Shown: positions 25,318-34,152, counted from the stretch's first letter. The stretch is 64,000 nucleotides of DNA from Paenibacillus_D sp047238105 (GCF_047238105.1 NZ_JBDFMD010000001.1:7215941-7279940); one strand, 5' to 3'. Program-made: numbers and translations. The notes: generated from the sequence alone by a model not told the origin.

Positions 25318-26280
25318 TTGAAGACTGAGCCTAACAACTCGCCTAAACCTTCGCATGCGCCTGTGGGAACATCGCCGTTCAAAAATAAAAGCGGCCAGCC
25401 CATGAATTGGCTCATGCCAAAACTGCTCTTTTTGTGCGCGATTATCTCGGTGCTGACGACAATCGGCATTGTCTATACCTTGTTGACCGAAACGATTGCT
25501 TTTTTTGGTACTGTATCTGTCGTGGAATTTTTCACCGGTACCAAATGGGCCCCCTTGATCGCCCCGAAAGCATTTGGCGTGCTGCCGCTCTTGGCAGGCA
25601 CCTTGATGATTACCGTGATCGCCTGCCTGGTGGCGATGCCGATCGGACTGGCCAGTGCGATCTATCTGAGCGAATATGCCCCCAGCCGCGTACGAAAAAT
25701 TGTCAAACCGATTCTGGAAGTGCTGGCTGGGGTGCCAACGATTGTATATGGCTATTTTGCCCTCAGCTTTGTCACACCGCTTATCCAAGAGGTGTTTGGA
25801 ACCCTGTTCGGCATGAACGTTTCCATCTTCAATGCGCTCAGTGCAGGTATCGTGGTCGGCATCATGATCATCCCGATGATCGCTTCCTTGAGCGAAGATG
25901 CAATGCTCGCCGTTCCAAGATCGCTGAGAGACGGGGCTTATGCGCTAGGATCCACCCGGTTGGAGGTCGCGCTCAAGATTATCGTGCCTGCAGCTTTATC
26001 CGGGATTGTAGCCTCCTTTGTATTGGCTTTCTCACGGGCGATAGGGGAGACGATGATCGTAACCGTAGCGGCCGGATCGACACCCAAGCTGACAGGCAAT
26101 CCACTGGAGAGCATTCAGACGATGACCGCCTATATCGTACAAGTCAGCTTGGGGGATACGCCGCACGGGTCGATCGAATACGGGTCGATTTTTGCAGTCG
26201 GACTCACCCTGTTTGCGATCACCCTGATCTTGAATCTATTGGCCCAGTATGTTGCCAGACGCTTCAGGGAGGAATATTAG
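25318..26280 (+). CDS. pstC: phosphate ABC transporter permease PstC
   Basis: A 320-residue membrane permease. Six spans begin near residue 38. The core VLAGVPTIVYGYFAL and the EAA-like loop PRSLRDGAYALGSTRLEVALKIIVPAALSGI are diagnostic. FSRAIGETMIVTVAAG also fits PstC. The start is TTG at 25318 with GAGGAG 11 bases upstream. PstA follows immediately after the stop codon. Confidence 0.94.
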   Translation: MKTEPNNSPKPSHAPVGTSPFKNKSGQPMNWLMPKLLFLCAIISVLTTIGIVYTLLTETIAFFGTVSVVEFFTGTKWAPLIAPKAFGVLPLLAGTLMITVIACLVAMPIGLASAIYLSEYAPSRVRKIVKPILEVLAGVPTIVYGYFALSFVTPLIQEVFGTLFGMNVSIFNALSAGIVVGIMIIPMIASLSEDAMLAVPRSLRDGAYALGSTRLEVALKIIVPAALSGIVASFVLAFSRAIGETMIVTVAAGSTPKLTGNPLESIQTMTAYIVQVSLGDTPHGSIEYGSIFAVGLTLFAITLILNLLAQYVARRFREEY

Positions 26281-27168
26281 ATGATGTTTAATGACGACAA
26301 GAAAGCGTTGAATCGATCCAGAAGACGTACGGACCTTTATCTGCATCTTATCTTTCTCGCGAGCACCTCGTTTGGCATCGTCTGTCTGACTGCGCTGATC
26401 GTTGATGTGCTGGTCGATGGGCTCGGAGCTTTGTCGCCGCAATTTTTTACGAACTATCCATCCAGACGCCCGGCTGAGGCAGGGATCCTCTCCGCAATCG
26501 TAGGCACGGGCTACATGGTCGCTCTTATGGCTCCGATTTCTTTGATATTCGGCGTAGGGGCCGCTATTTATCTGGAGGAGTATGCACCAAAGAATAAGCT
26601 GACTCGGCTGGTGCAAGTCAATATCAGTACGCTAGCTGGCGTACCGTCGATAGTGTATGGCATGCTGGGACTCACTTTGTTTGTGAGAGCAGGCGGATTT
26701 GAAGTCCTGGCTATGGGGAGAAGTATTTTGGCAGGTGCCCTCACGATGTCCTTGCTTGTCCTCCCGATCATTATCGTCTCTGCTCAAGAGGCGATCCGGG
26801 CGATCCCGAGATCCCGCCGCGATGCATCCTTCGCGCTGGGCGCCAATAAGTGGCAGACCGTACAAAAAGCCGTCCTGCCTTCTGCCATTCCTGGCATTTT
26901 GACCGGCATTATTTTGGCCTTGTCCAGAGCGATTGGCGAGACAGCGCCATTGATTATGATCGGCGCGCTGACATTTGTAGCGTTTCTGCCTGACAATCCG
27001 CTGGATCAGTTTACAGTCATGCCGATTCAAATCTACAACTGGGTGTCCAGACCCCAAGCGGATTTCCATCAGCTGGCTGCCGCAGGGATCATCGTCCTTC
27101 TGGCCCTGCTGATCCTGATGAATCTCTCAGCTGTATTGATCCGGAACAAATACCAGAAAAAAAATTAA
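26281..27168 (+). CDS. pstA: phosphate ABC transporter permease PstA
   Basis: A 295-residue membrane permease, partner of PstC. The conserved STLAGVPSIVYGMLGL, the EAA loop PRSRRDASFALGANKWQTVQKAVLPSAIPGI and LSRAIGETAPLIMIGA are present. GGGAGGA within the end of pstC serves as its ribosome site. PstB begins 13 nt later. Confidence 0.94.
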   Translation: MMFNDDKKALNRSRRRTDLYLHLIFLASTSFGIVCLTALIVDVLVDGLGALSPQFFTNYPSRRPAEAGILSAIVGTGYMVALMAPISLIFGVGAAIYLEEYAPKNKLTRLVQVNISTLAGVPSIVYGMLGLTLFVRAGGFEVLAMGRSILAGALTMSLLVLPIIIVSAQEAIRAIPRSRRDASFALGANKWQTVQKAVLPSAIPGILTGIILALSRAIGETAPLIMIGALTFVAFLPDNPLDQFTVMPIQIYNWVSRPQADFHQLAAAGIIVLLALLILMNLSAVLIRNKYQKKN

Positions 27169-27181
27169 CGCGGAGGCCGTT

Positions 27182-27937
27182 ATGACTACCCTTATTGATG
27201 TAAATGAACTGGACTTGTATTACGGGGATTTCCATGCCTTGAAAAAGGTGAAGCTGCCCATTCGCGAGAAATCCATCACGGCGTTTATCGGCCCGTCCGG
27301 CTGCGGCAAATCGACTCTGCTTCGTACACTCAATCGCATGAATGATATGACGCCAGGCGTGCGGATCGACGGTTCTGTGCAAATCTCGGGCGTGGACATC
27401 TACAAGGGCGATGTTGATGTAGAGACGCTGCGCAAAAAAGTGGGGATGGTCTTTCAACAGCCCAATCCATTTCCTAAAAGTATCTATGATAATATCGCCT
27501 ATGGCCCCAAAATCCATGGCATGCGGAAGAAAAGCGAGCTCGACGAGATCGTAGAAAAAAGCCTGCGCGGCGCCGCCCTCTGGAATGAAGTCAAAGATCA
27601 CTTGAAGCGTTCCGCGTTATCGCTCTCCGGCGGCCAGCAGCAGCGTCTGTGCATCGCTCGTGCGCTTGCGGTCAATCCGGATATTCTCTTGATGGACGAA
27701 GCAACTTCGGCGCTGGATCCTGTATCAACCTTGAAGATCGAAGAGCTCGCTCAGCAGCTGAAAAAGAATTATACCATCGTAATGGTGACTCATAATATGC
27801 ATCAAGCGGCACGCGTATCCAACGAAACAGCTTACTTCCTCAATGGCGAAGTTGTGGAGTACGCAGAAACGGAGAAGCTGTTCTCCAATCCGCGGGATCA
27901 GCGCACAGAGGACTATATCTCCGGCCGGTTCGGCTAA
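27182..27937 (+). CDS. pstB: phosphate ABC transporter ATPase PstB
   Basis: A 251-residue ATPase that drives phosphate import. Walker A GPSGCGKST (near residue 38), signature LSGGQQQRLCIARALA, Walker B ILLMDEATSALDP and H-loop VTHNMHQA are all intact, as is the PstB-specific LRTLNRMND. Length matches the family. Ribosome site GCGGAGG. Confidence 0.96.
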   Translation: MTTLIDVNELDLYYGDFHALKKVKLPIREKSITAFIGPSGCGKSTLLRTLNRMNDMTPGVRIDGSVQISGVDIYKGDVDVETLRKKVGMVFQQPNPFPKSIYDNIAYGPKIHGMRKKSELDEIVEKSLRGAALWNEVKDHLKRSALSLSGGQQQRLCIARALAVNPDILLMDEATSALDPVSTLKIEELAQQLKKNYTIVMVTHNMHQAARVSNETAYFLNGEVVEYAETEKLFSNPRDQRTEDYISGRFG

Positions 27938-27967
27938 TCAGTACGATCTTAGAGAGGAAGAATAAAT

Positions 27968-28627
27968 ATGACGACACGCAAAGAATTCTCCACAGCCCTG
28001 AATGAGCTGCAGGGCCGGCTAAAGGCGATGGGCGACGAAACCGAAGCCGCATTGCATAAAGCGGTCTCTGCGCTGGTACAGCAGGATCTTGATGCTGCCC
28101 GCAGGATCATCGATTTCGATGCGGAGCTGAATCGCATGGAAGACGAAATCGTCGAGTGGGGCATTCGATTAATTGCCACTCAGCAGCCGGTCGCCAAGGA
28201 TTTGCGAAGGATCATTGTAGCCCTCAAAATATCAAGCGACCTGGAACGGATGGCCGATCTTGCAGTTGATATCGCCAAAGTTGTCGTCCGGATCAATAAG
28301 CAGCAGCTCATCAAACCACTGGTCGATATTCCTCGTATGGCTGAGATCACTGGCGTCATGATCCATGAGGCCATCCAGGCATACTTGACCGAGAATATTC
28401 AACTGGCCTACAAGATGGCCCAGGATGATGATCGTGTCGATTCGCTGTACAGTCAGATATTACAAGAGCTCTTCGCCTACATGTCGAAGCATCCCGAGGA
28501 TTCGAATCAAGCCATGCTCTTGAGCTTTATTGGCCGGTATCTGGAGCGCATCGCAGATCATGCGACGAATATCGGAGAGCAGGTCGTCTATCTGGTAGAA
28601 GGCAAGCGCCCTGATCTCAATTCCTGA
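27968..28627 (+). CDS. phoU: phosphate transport regulator PhoU
   Basis: A 219-residue all-helical protein that couples Pst activity to phosphate signalling. Two PhoU repeats are visible, each with the metal-binding E/D-x3-D-type pattern: KISSDLERMADLAVDIA near residue 90 and IGRYLERIADHATNIGEQVVYL near residue 195. It follows pstB by 30 nt. No PhoR kinase gene is next to it. Confidence 0.94.
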   Translation: MTTRKEFSTALNELQGRLKAMGDETEAALHKAVSALVQQDLDAARRIIDFDAELNRMEDEIVEWGIRLIATQQPVAKDLRRIIVALKISSDLERMADLAVDIAKVVVRINKQQLIKPLVDIPRMAEITGVMIHEAIQAYLTENIQLAYKMAQDDDRVDSLYSQILQELFAYMSKHPEDSNQAMLLSFIGRYLERIADHATNIGEQVVYLVEGKRPDLNS

Positions 28628-28643
28628 CCAAGAAGGGGATCCT

Positions 28644-29342
28644 ATGTCGTATCGGTTGCTTTTGTATGAACCAGACAAGACAGTTGCAAATTTGCTCAGC
28701 TATCGCTTCCGGCAAACCGGATACCAGATTTCAACGGTTTCAACGGAAGCGATGTTGTTCCAGATCCATCAACATCAGTCATTTGATATGATTATTCTGG
28801 ATGTGCACGATAACCCGGATTTTACGCCCCTGATCCCGATGAGAAGCACGGATGCAACAACACCGATTATTATTTTGACAGCTATGATTCGGGATCAGGA
28901 TATTGCCGAAGCGTTTTACAAGGGTGCCGATGATGTCGTCCGCAAACCATTTGGTTATGGCGAGCTGCTCTCACGCATCGATGCAATCCTGCGCCGCACC
29001 CTGGCATATCAGCTTCGTCCAATGACGGTGGAGCCGGAAGAAGCGGCTTATCAGTTTAGCTTTCTAACGCTCTATCCCCAGCGGCTGGAGCTTGTCATTC
29101 ATGAGAACAGTATTTCATTAAGTGCGTTGGAATGCCAGCTGTTGCTTCTTTTTTTGCAGCATCCCGGTGTGCCCCTTACTCGCATGCAGCTGCGACAAGA
29201 ACTGTTCGGTGACACGGTGGATACGGTAAAGATCGAAAGGATCATTGCTGGACTGCGCAAAAAAATAAAGCTGGCGAAACCCTTTATTCAAATCGATACC
29301 TTGCCGCGAGTCGGGTACAAACTGACTATACAAAATCTTTAA
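28644..29342 (+). CDS. OmpR-type response regulator with atypical receiver
   Basis: A 232-residue regulator following phoU by 16 nt. The receiver keeps the phosphoacceptor Asp53 (FDMIILDVHD), the Thr (ILTAM) and the Lys (RKPFG), but the acidic pair that binds Mg is Glu9-Pro10 rather than E-D. The C-terminal winged helix is present (LSALECQLLLLFLQHPGVPLTRMQLRQELFG). It lacks the C-x4-C tail of the two ArsR-linked regulators. No kinase gene is adjacent. It could control the pst genes or the following ars operon. Confidence 0.88.
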   Translation: MSYRLLLYEPDKTVANLLSYRFRQTGYQISTVSTEAMLFQIHQHQSFDMIILDVHDNPDFTPLIPMRSTDATTPIIILTAMIRDQDIAEAFYKGADDVVRKPFGYGELLSRIDAILRRTLAYQLRPMTVEPEEAAYQFSFLTLYPQRLELVIHENSISLSALECQLLLLFLQHPGVPLTRMQLRQELFGDTVDTVKIERIIAGLRKKIKLAKPFIQIDTLPRVGYKLTIQNL

Positions 29343-29362
29343 ATTTGATTAATATATAATCC

Positions 29363-29390
29363 TTTACTTATATGATTATATAGGTATAAT
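29363..29390 (+). promoter_or_regulatory. ars operon promoter with AT-rich ArsR operator
   Basis: TTTACT (29363-29368), a 16-nt spacer and TATAAT (29385-29390) precede the second arsR. The spacer holds the near-palindrome ATATGATTATAT. The same arrangement recurs at 60384-60411, which supports a conserved, ArsR-bound promoter. Confidence 0.7.
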
Positions 29391-29436
29391 GATACTAGGT
29401 TGAGACGGAATCCAATCGGATGGGAGGATGGAGGCC

Positions 29437-29748
29437 ATGCACACGTATGCCGCAGTAGCTGAAGAAATGAAGCTGTTATCTGACAAAACGCGATTGATGA
29501 TCCTGGCTCTGCTCAAAGAAAAAGAGATGTGTGTATGTGATATTGCAGCTGCGCTGGCGTCTACACAGCCCAATATCAGTCAGCATTTGCGAAAGCTGAA
29601 GACAGGCAATCTGGTTCATGAGACGCGGCGCGGGCAGTGGATTTACTATGCCATGAACCGGGATAACAAGCCGTATATCTCCGACATTCTGAACGACGTT
29701 CCATCGATGAAGCACCTAGCTATGCAATTTAAGACAGAGAGCTGTTAG
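29437..29748 (+). CDS. arsR: ArsR-family arsenic-responsive repressor (second type)
   Basis: A 103-residue repressor with EMCVCDIAAAL (Cys32-x-Cys34) and QPNISQHLRKLKTGNLV. The start at 29437 is chosen because GGGAGG lies nine bases upstream and because the homologue at 60457 begins at the same residue. It differs from the ArsR at 22.9 kb in both flanks, so the island holds two distinct ArsR types. It is first in arsR-arsB-arsC-arsI-phosphatase. Confidence 0.94.
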   Translation: MHTYAAVAEEMKLLSDKTRLMILALLKEKEMCVCDIAAALASTQPNISQHLRKLKTGNLVHETRRGQWIYYAMNRDNKPYISDILNDVPSMKHLAMQFKTESC

Positions 29749-29764
29749 CCGTTAAGGAGGACCT

Positions 29765-31057
29765 ATGTTAATCATTGCGTCGGTATTGTTTGTTGTAACG
29801 TTGATTTTTGTCATCTGGCAGCCAAAAGGGTTGAACATCGGCTGGTCAGCTGCTGGCGGGGCTGTGCTTGCGCTGCTCTTTGGTGTCGTAAGCTTCAGTG
29901 ATGTCCAGGATGTGACATTGATTGTTTGGAATGCAACACTGGCCTTTGTAGCCATCATTCTGATCTCACTTATTCTCGACGAGATTGGTTTCTTTGAGTG
30001 GTCCGCTCTGCATATGGCCAGGCTGGCCCGAGGCAATGGCACGCTGATGTTTATTTATGTTATTCTGCTTGGCGCATTGGTTGCAGCATTCTTTGCCAAC
30101 GACGGAGCAGCACTCATCTTGACGCCAATCGTGCTATCCATGGTAAGAGCGCTGAAGTTCGACGAACGGATGATTCTACCGTTCATTATGGCTAGCGGAT
30201 TCATCGCCGACACGGCATCATTGCCGCTCATTGTCAGTAACCTGGTCAATATCGTGTCCGCCGATTACTTTGGCATTGGTTTTGTGCAATATGCGACGCG
30301 CATGTTTGTTCCGAATCTGTTCTCAATCGCGGCTAGTATTATCGTGTTATATCTTTTCTTCCGTAAAAGCATTCCGAAAAATTATGATGTCCAGCATCTG
30401 CGGGTGCCTCGGGAAGCCATCAAAGATCACCGGCTCTTCCGCTTATCCTGGATCATTCTAGCGGTATTATTGGTAGCCTATCTCGTCAGTGAATTCATTC
30501 ACGTCCCCGTCTCGATCGTTGCCATGGTCGTCGCGATTCTTTTCATCGTCGCAGCCCGGGGGAGCAAGGCAGTGGCTACCACCAAGATTATCAAGGACGC
30601 CCCTTGGTCTGTCGTTGTGTTTTCTATCGGCATGTACGTTGTCGTCTACGGCTTGCGCAATGTAGGGCTCACCGATCAGCTAGGGAGGGTCATCGAACAA
30701 GTCGCAGACCAGGGTCTGTATGTGACGACGATCGGCATGGGTTTTATTGCGGCTGTGCTCTCTTCCTTCATGAACAATATGCCTACGGTGATGATCAACG
30801 CACTGGCCATCCAAGGGACAGGCACAGAGGGCATCATCCGGGAAGCCTTGATCTATGCCAATGTCATTGGCTCGGATCTCGGACCCAAGATCACGCCGAT
30901 CGGATCTTTAGCTACCCTGTTATGGCTGCATGTGCTCTCACGCAAAGGCGTGAAAATCACATGGGGGTATTACTTTAGAGTCGGTGTTATCCTAACCGTA
31001 CCGACCTTGTTCATTACCTTAACTGCCTTGTCGATATGGCTTTGGATCGTGGGTTAA
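29765..31057 (+). CDS. arsB: ArsB-type arsenite efflux permease
   Basis: A 430-residue membrane protein with about twelve spans (ion transporter superfamily). Phrases FFANDGAALILTPIVLSMVRALKF and SSFMNNMPTVMINALAI are characteristic of ArsB. It exports As(III)/Sb(III) by proton antiport. It lies 16 nt after arsR. The copy at 60.8 kb differs at about a dozen residues only, while many third-codon positions differ. Confidence 0.95.
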   Translation: MLIIASVLFVVTLIFVIWQPKGLNIGWSAAGGAVLALLFGVVSFSDVQDVTLIVWNATLAFVAIILISLILDEIGFFEWSALHMARLARGNGTLMFIYVILLGALVAAFFANDGAALILTPIVLSMVRALKFDERMILPFIMASGFIADTASLPLIVSNLVNIVSADYFGIGFVQYATRMFVPNLFSIAASIIVLYLFFRKSIPKNYDVQHLRVPREAIKDHRLFRLSWIILAVLLVAYLVSEFIHVPVSIVAMVVAILFIVAARGSKAVATTKIIKDAPWSVVVFSIGMYVVVYGLRNVGLTDQLGRVIEQVADQGLYVTTIGMGFIAAVLSSFMNNMPTVMINALAIQGTGTEGIIREALIYANVIGSDLGPKITPIGSLATLLWLHVLSRKGVKITWGYYFRVGVILTVPTLFITLTALSIWLWIVG

Positions 31058-31082
31058 ATTATATTGAAGAGGAGATATTCAC

Positions 31083-31502
31083 ATGAATAAAAAAATCGTT
31101 TACTTCCTTTGCACCGGTAATTCGTGTCGCAGTCAGATGGCAGAAGGCTTTGGACATCAACACCTTGGTGAAGACTACGACGTTTATAGTGCAGGGATCG
31201 AAGCCCATGGCTTAAACCCAAAAGCTGTTAAAGCAATGGCTGAGAAGGGCATTGACATCAGCAAGCAAACATCGGATATCATTGATCCGGAGATTTTGAA
31301 TAAAGCCGATGTTGTCATTACGCTTTGTGGCGATGCAAACGACAAATGTCCGATGACCCCTCCGCATGTGACGCGATATCACTGGGGCTTCGACGACCCG
31401 GCAAAAGCAACCGGCACGGAAGAGGAAAAGTGGGCAGTGTTCCAGCGCGTCCGGGATCAGATCGATGCGCGGATCCAGCGTTTCGCCGCTGAGGGAGAAT
31501 AA
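31083..31502 (+). CDS. arsC: thioredoxin-coupled arsenate reductase
   Basis: A 139-residue cytosolic enzyme reducing As(V) to As(III). The catalytic loop C10-TGNSC-R and the redox Cys82 and Cys89 (LCGDANDKCP) match the B. subtilis/S. aureus ArsC triad. Length fits the family. It supplies As(III) to ArsB and needs thioredoxin; no trxA/trxB gene is intact in this operon, although a broken trxR lies in the second cluster. Confidence 0.96.
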   Translation: MNKKIVYFLCTGNSCRSQMAEGFGHQHLGEDYDVYSAGIEAHGLNPKAVKAMAEKGIDISKQTSDIIDPEILNKADVVITLCGDANDKCPMTPPHVTRYHWGFDDPAKATGTEEEKWAVFQRVRDQIDARIQRFAAEGE

Positions 31503-31517
31503 GGAGGGAACGAGCTT

Positions 31518-31985
31518 ATGATTCAACGCATGCATGTGGCAGTAAATTGTACGAATTTGGAAAAGTCACTCACCTTTTATCGAAATTTCTTTGGCGTAGA
31601 ACCTGTAAAGGTGAAAGATAACTATGCCAAGTTTGAGTTGGATGAACCGGCGTTGCATTTCTCATTGAATGTCAGACCATTCGAGAAGCATGGCGTATTA
31701 AACCACTTGGGTTTTCAAGTGAATACGACCGAAGAAGTTCTGGCGATGGGAGAACGTCTCCGGCAATCTGAACTATTGACTATTGATGAGATGAACACGA
31801 CGTGCTGTTATGCTGTGCAAGACAAAGTGTGGGTCTATGATCCAGATGGAAATGCATGGGAAATCTTCTGCACTAGAGAAGATTCGGAGTTTGAGTCAGC
31901 AGGGGATCCTCGTGACCTGTCGCTTTGTTGTGCTCCCCCTGCAGCTCCTGTAGCTGTTGAATTCACCTCATTTCAGAAGAAGTAA
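31518..31985 (+). CDS. arsI: ArsI-type C-As lyase (VOC family)
   Basis: A 155-residue VOC protein. His6, His63 and Glu115 are the probable Fe(II) ligands, and the vicinal pair Cys96-Cys97 (NTTCCYAVQDKVWVYDPDGNAWE) is the organoarsenical-binding site known from ArsI. ArsI cleaves the C-As bond of trivalent methyl- or aromatic arsenicals. The tail holds another Cys pair (LCCAPPAAP). Start after AAGGAGGG. Related Cd-induced CadI proteins are the main alternative. Confidence 0.92.
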   Translation: MIQRMHVAVNCTNLEKSLTFYRNFFGVEPVKVKDNYAKFELDEPALHFSLNVRPFEKHGVLNHLGFQVNTTEEVLAMGERLRQSELLTIDEMNTTCCYAVQDKVWVYDPDGNAWEIFCTREDSEFESAGDPRDLSLCCAPPAAPVAVEFTSFQKK

Positions 31986-31997
31986 AGGAGTTTTTCG

Positions 31998-32429
31998 ATG
32001 AAGACTTATCACGCACTAATCGAGGATCGGATTTTCATGGGTGGCGCGGCCGACGTGAAAGCTATGGTTTCGGAGGAACAGGTTGAAGTTATTGTCGATC
32101 TTCGTGAAGAGGCAACCGAATGCGCCTATCCGGAAACAGATGCCGCGTGGATCAAGGTGGGGATTGGCGACAACGCGGAAACACCGCAAGAAGACTTGTT
32201 TCAAGAGGCAATTAATCAGGTAGTGACGGCTTATCGCGAAGGCAAGAAGGTCGCCTTTCATTGTGGCGGCGGCAAGGGAAGGACTGGAGCCGTATCAATT
32301 GGTACACTCATTGCACTGGGGGCGGCCTCTTCCATTGAAGAAGCAGAACGCATGGCCAAAGAAATCCGGCCTGTCATTCAGATACGCGAACCTCAACGGG
32401 AAGCATTGAAGAAGTTATTCGAAAAATAG
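31998..32429 (+). CDS. Cys-based protein phosphatase (dual-specificity type) in the ars operon
   Basis: A 143-residue cytosolic phosphatase. The catalytic loop HCGGGKGRTG gives Cys89-x5-Arg95, and the upstream Asp of VIVDLREE is near the usual region of the WPD loop. It is co-directional with arsI, 12 nt downstream, and the same pair occurs in the second cluster, so the association is not accidental. A role in arsenic stress (for example removing an arsenate ester or regulating a kinase) is inference. Confidence 0.85.
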   Translation: MKTYHALIEDRIFMGGAADVKAMVSEEQVEVIVDLREEATECAYPETDAAWIKVGIGDNAETPQEDLFQEAINQVVTAYREGKKVAFHCGGGKGRTGAVSIGTLIALGAASSIEEAERMAKEIRPVIQIREPQREALKKLFEK

Positions 32430-32436
32430 CGGGTGA

Positions 32437-32471
32437 GAGGGCGACTGCGTTGATTGCGCGTCCTCTTTTTA
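32437..32471 (+). terminator. Rho-independent terminator after the ars operon
   Basis: AGAGGGCG and CGTCCTCT pair (one G-U) around an extended loop and are followed by TTTTT. It lies eight bases after the phosphatase stop and separates the ars operon from chrA. Confidence 0.75.
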
Positions 32472-32514
32472 ACGATTATAGAAGTTCCCGATGTATAGGG
32501 AGGAGAAAACGTGT

Positions 32515-33720
32515 ATGTCTCATGAAGACATTATCAAAACAAAGCGTTCACGGCCAAGAGATTTACTTGAGATCCTCGCCGTATCCACTAAATTGGGTTT
32601 AACCTCATTTGGCGGTCCCGTGGCACACTTGGGTTACTTTCGCGAAGAATATGTCAAGAGAAGAAAGTGGATGGATGACGAAAGCTATGCGGATTTGGTC
32701 GCACTAGGTCAATTTCTCCCGGGCCCTGCAAGCAGTCAAGTCGGGATCGGTATTGGCGTCTTTCGCGCTGGCGTACTAGGCGGAATCGTCTCCTTTTTGG
32801 GATTCACTTTACCCTCTGTCATCGCCTTGATTCTGTTTGCGCTCATTGTGCAAGGCTTTGATATCACCAATGCAGGTTGGATTCACGGCTTAAAGATCGT
32901 CGCTGTTGTCATTGTCGCTCATGCCATCTTAGGCATGGCGAAAACGCTGACACCCGATACCAAGCGTAAACTCATTGCCCTGCTGGCTCTGATTGTCACC
33001 TTGCTCTGGCAAACCACCTATTCGCAGATAACGATTATTTTACTGTCCGCTTTGGTTGGGTTTCTCATTTACAGGCACCACAATGAAAGTTACCAGGAGA
33101 AGCACTCGTTTCCGATCTCACGAAGGTTTGCAGTCAGTTGTTTACTCCTCTTTTTTGGCTTGCTTATTCTTCTTCCTGTACTAAGAGAGATGACATCTCT
33201 ATCCTGGGTCGCCATGTTTGATAGCTTTTACCGGTCAGGCGCTTTGGTTTTTGGAGGCGGACATGTGGTTTTGCCGCTGCTCGAGAGAGAAGTTGTACCT
33301 AATGGCTGGGTGAGCGAGGAAGCTTTTCTTGCCGGATATGGACTAACTCAAGCTGTACCGGGCCCCTTATTTACGTTTGCGGCCTATTTGGGAGCTGTTA
33401 TGAAAGGCTGGATCGGCGGCGCAGTAGCAACCATTGCTATTTTCCTGCCAGCTTTTTTGCTTATCCTTGGAACCTTGCCTTTTTGGAATAGCTTGCGCCG
33501 CAACCCCAAAGTGAGAGGGGCATTGATGGGGGTAAATGCAGCTGTGGTCGGCATTCTCATCTCCGCATTTTATCAGCCCATTTGGACGAGTGCGATTGTA
33601 GAACCGATCGACTTTGCCTTTGCGGCAGTATTGTTCAGCATGTTGGTCTACTGGAAGCTCCCGCCGTGGCTCATTGTTGTGACCGGCGCCATTGGCGGCA
33701 CGGTGATAGCTTTACTGTGA
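32515..33720 (+). CDS. chrA: chromate transporter, two-domain ChrA
   Basis: A 401-residue membrane protein made of two CHR domains. Each begins with the family signature: GLTSFGGPVAHLGYFREEYV near residue 25 and GALVFGGGHVVLPLLEREVV near residue 240, with LGQFLPGPASSQ and LTQAVPGPLFTFAAY following. ChrA exports chromate. The start at 32515 follows GGGAGGAG. It is outside the ars terminator, so probably separately expressed. Confidence 0.92.
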   Translation: MSHEDIIKTKRSRPRDLLEILAVSTKLGLTSFGGPVAHLGYFREEYVKRRKWMDDESYADLVALGQFLPGPASSQVGIGIGVFRAGVLGGIVSFLGFTLPSVIALILFALIVQGFDITNAGWIHGLKIVAVVIVAHAILGMAKTLTPDTKRKLIALLALIVTLLWQTTYSQITIILLSALVGFLIYRHHNESYQEKHSFPISRRFAVSCLLLFFGLLILLPVLREMTSLSWVAMFDSFYRSGALVFGGGHVVLPLLEREVVPNGWVSEEAFLAGYGLTQAVPGPLFTFAAYLGAVMKGWIGGAVATIAIFLPAFLLILGTLPFWNSLRRNPKVRGALMGVNAAVVGILISAFYQPIWTSAIVEPIDFAFAAVLFSMLVYWKLPPWLIVVTGAIGGTVIALL

Positions 33721-33740
33721 ACATAACATATACTTCTTTT

Positions 33741-33768
33741 ATACCCACGTTGCGACGTGGGTATTTTG
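33741..33768 (+). terminator. Rho-independent terminator after chrA
   Basis: ATACCCACGT and ACGTGGGTAT form a perfect 10-bp stem around TGCG, followed by TTTT. It lies 21 nt after the chrA stop. Confidence 0.82.
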
Positions 33769-33842
33769 TATTGCGAAAAGCTTCCGTTTGCCCTGTACAT
33801 CTTTTACTAGGCACTTTACTTTCATTCGATTTTATTACATAA

Positions 33843-33857
33843 TAGTAACGATTACGA
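33843..33857 (+). promoter_or_regulatory. Zur-box-like site upstream of rpsN paralogue
   Basis: TAGTAACGATTACGA contains the inverted repeat GTAA-CGA-TTAC and closely resembles Zur boxes of Bacilli (TCGTAATnATTACGA type). A one-base variant lies upstream of the zinc GTPase gene at 35851-35865. Its position 19 nt before the S14 start would let Zur repress the gene when zinc is ample. Confidence 0.75.
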
Positions 33858-33875
33858 ATAATGGAGGAATAAAAG

Positions 33876-34145
33876 TTGGCTAAAAAATCTAAAGTTGTGA
33901 AAGAGAAAAAAAGGCAGGAGACAGTGGCTCGTTATGCGGAACGGAGGAAGCAACTGAAGGACGCCAAAGATTATGAAGGGCTAAGCAAGCTGCCCCGCGA
34001 CGCATCACCAACAAGGCTCCACAGCCGATGCGAGGTTAGCGGGCGTCCGCACGGCTACCTGAGCAAATTCAAAGTGTCGCGTATCGTATTTCGCGAGCTG
34101 GCGTATAAGGGTCAGATCCCTGGCATCAAAAAATCCAGCTGGTAA
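33876..34145 (+). CDS. rpsN: 30S ribosomal protein S14, zinc-independent (C-) paralogue
   Basis: An 89-residue S14. It has the typical RLHSRCEVSGRPHGYLSKFKVSRIVFRELAYKGQIPGIKKSSW end but lacks the four zinc-binding Cys of the short form. Such paralogues replace the zinc-containing S14 during zinc starvation. A Zur-like box upstream agrees. The start is TTG at 33876 after TGGAGGA. Confidence 0.95.
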   Translation: MAKKSKVVKEKKRQETVARYAERRKQLKDAKDYEGLSKLPRDASPTRLHSRCEVSGRPHGYLSKFKVSRIVFRELAYKGQIPGIKKSSW

Positions 34146-34152
34146 TCACGTT

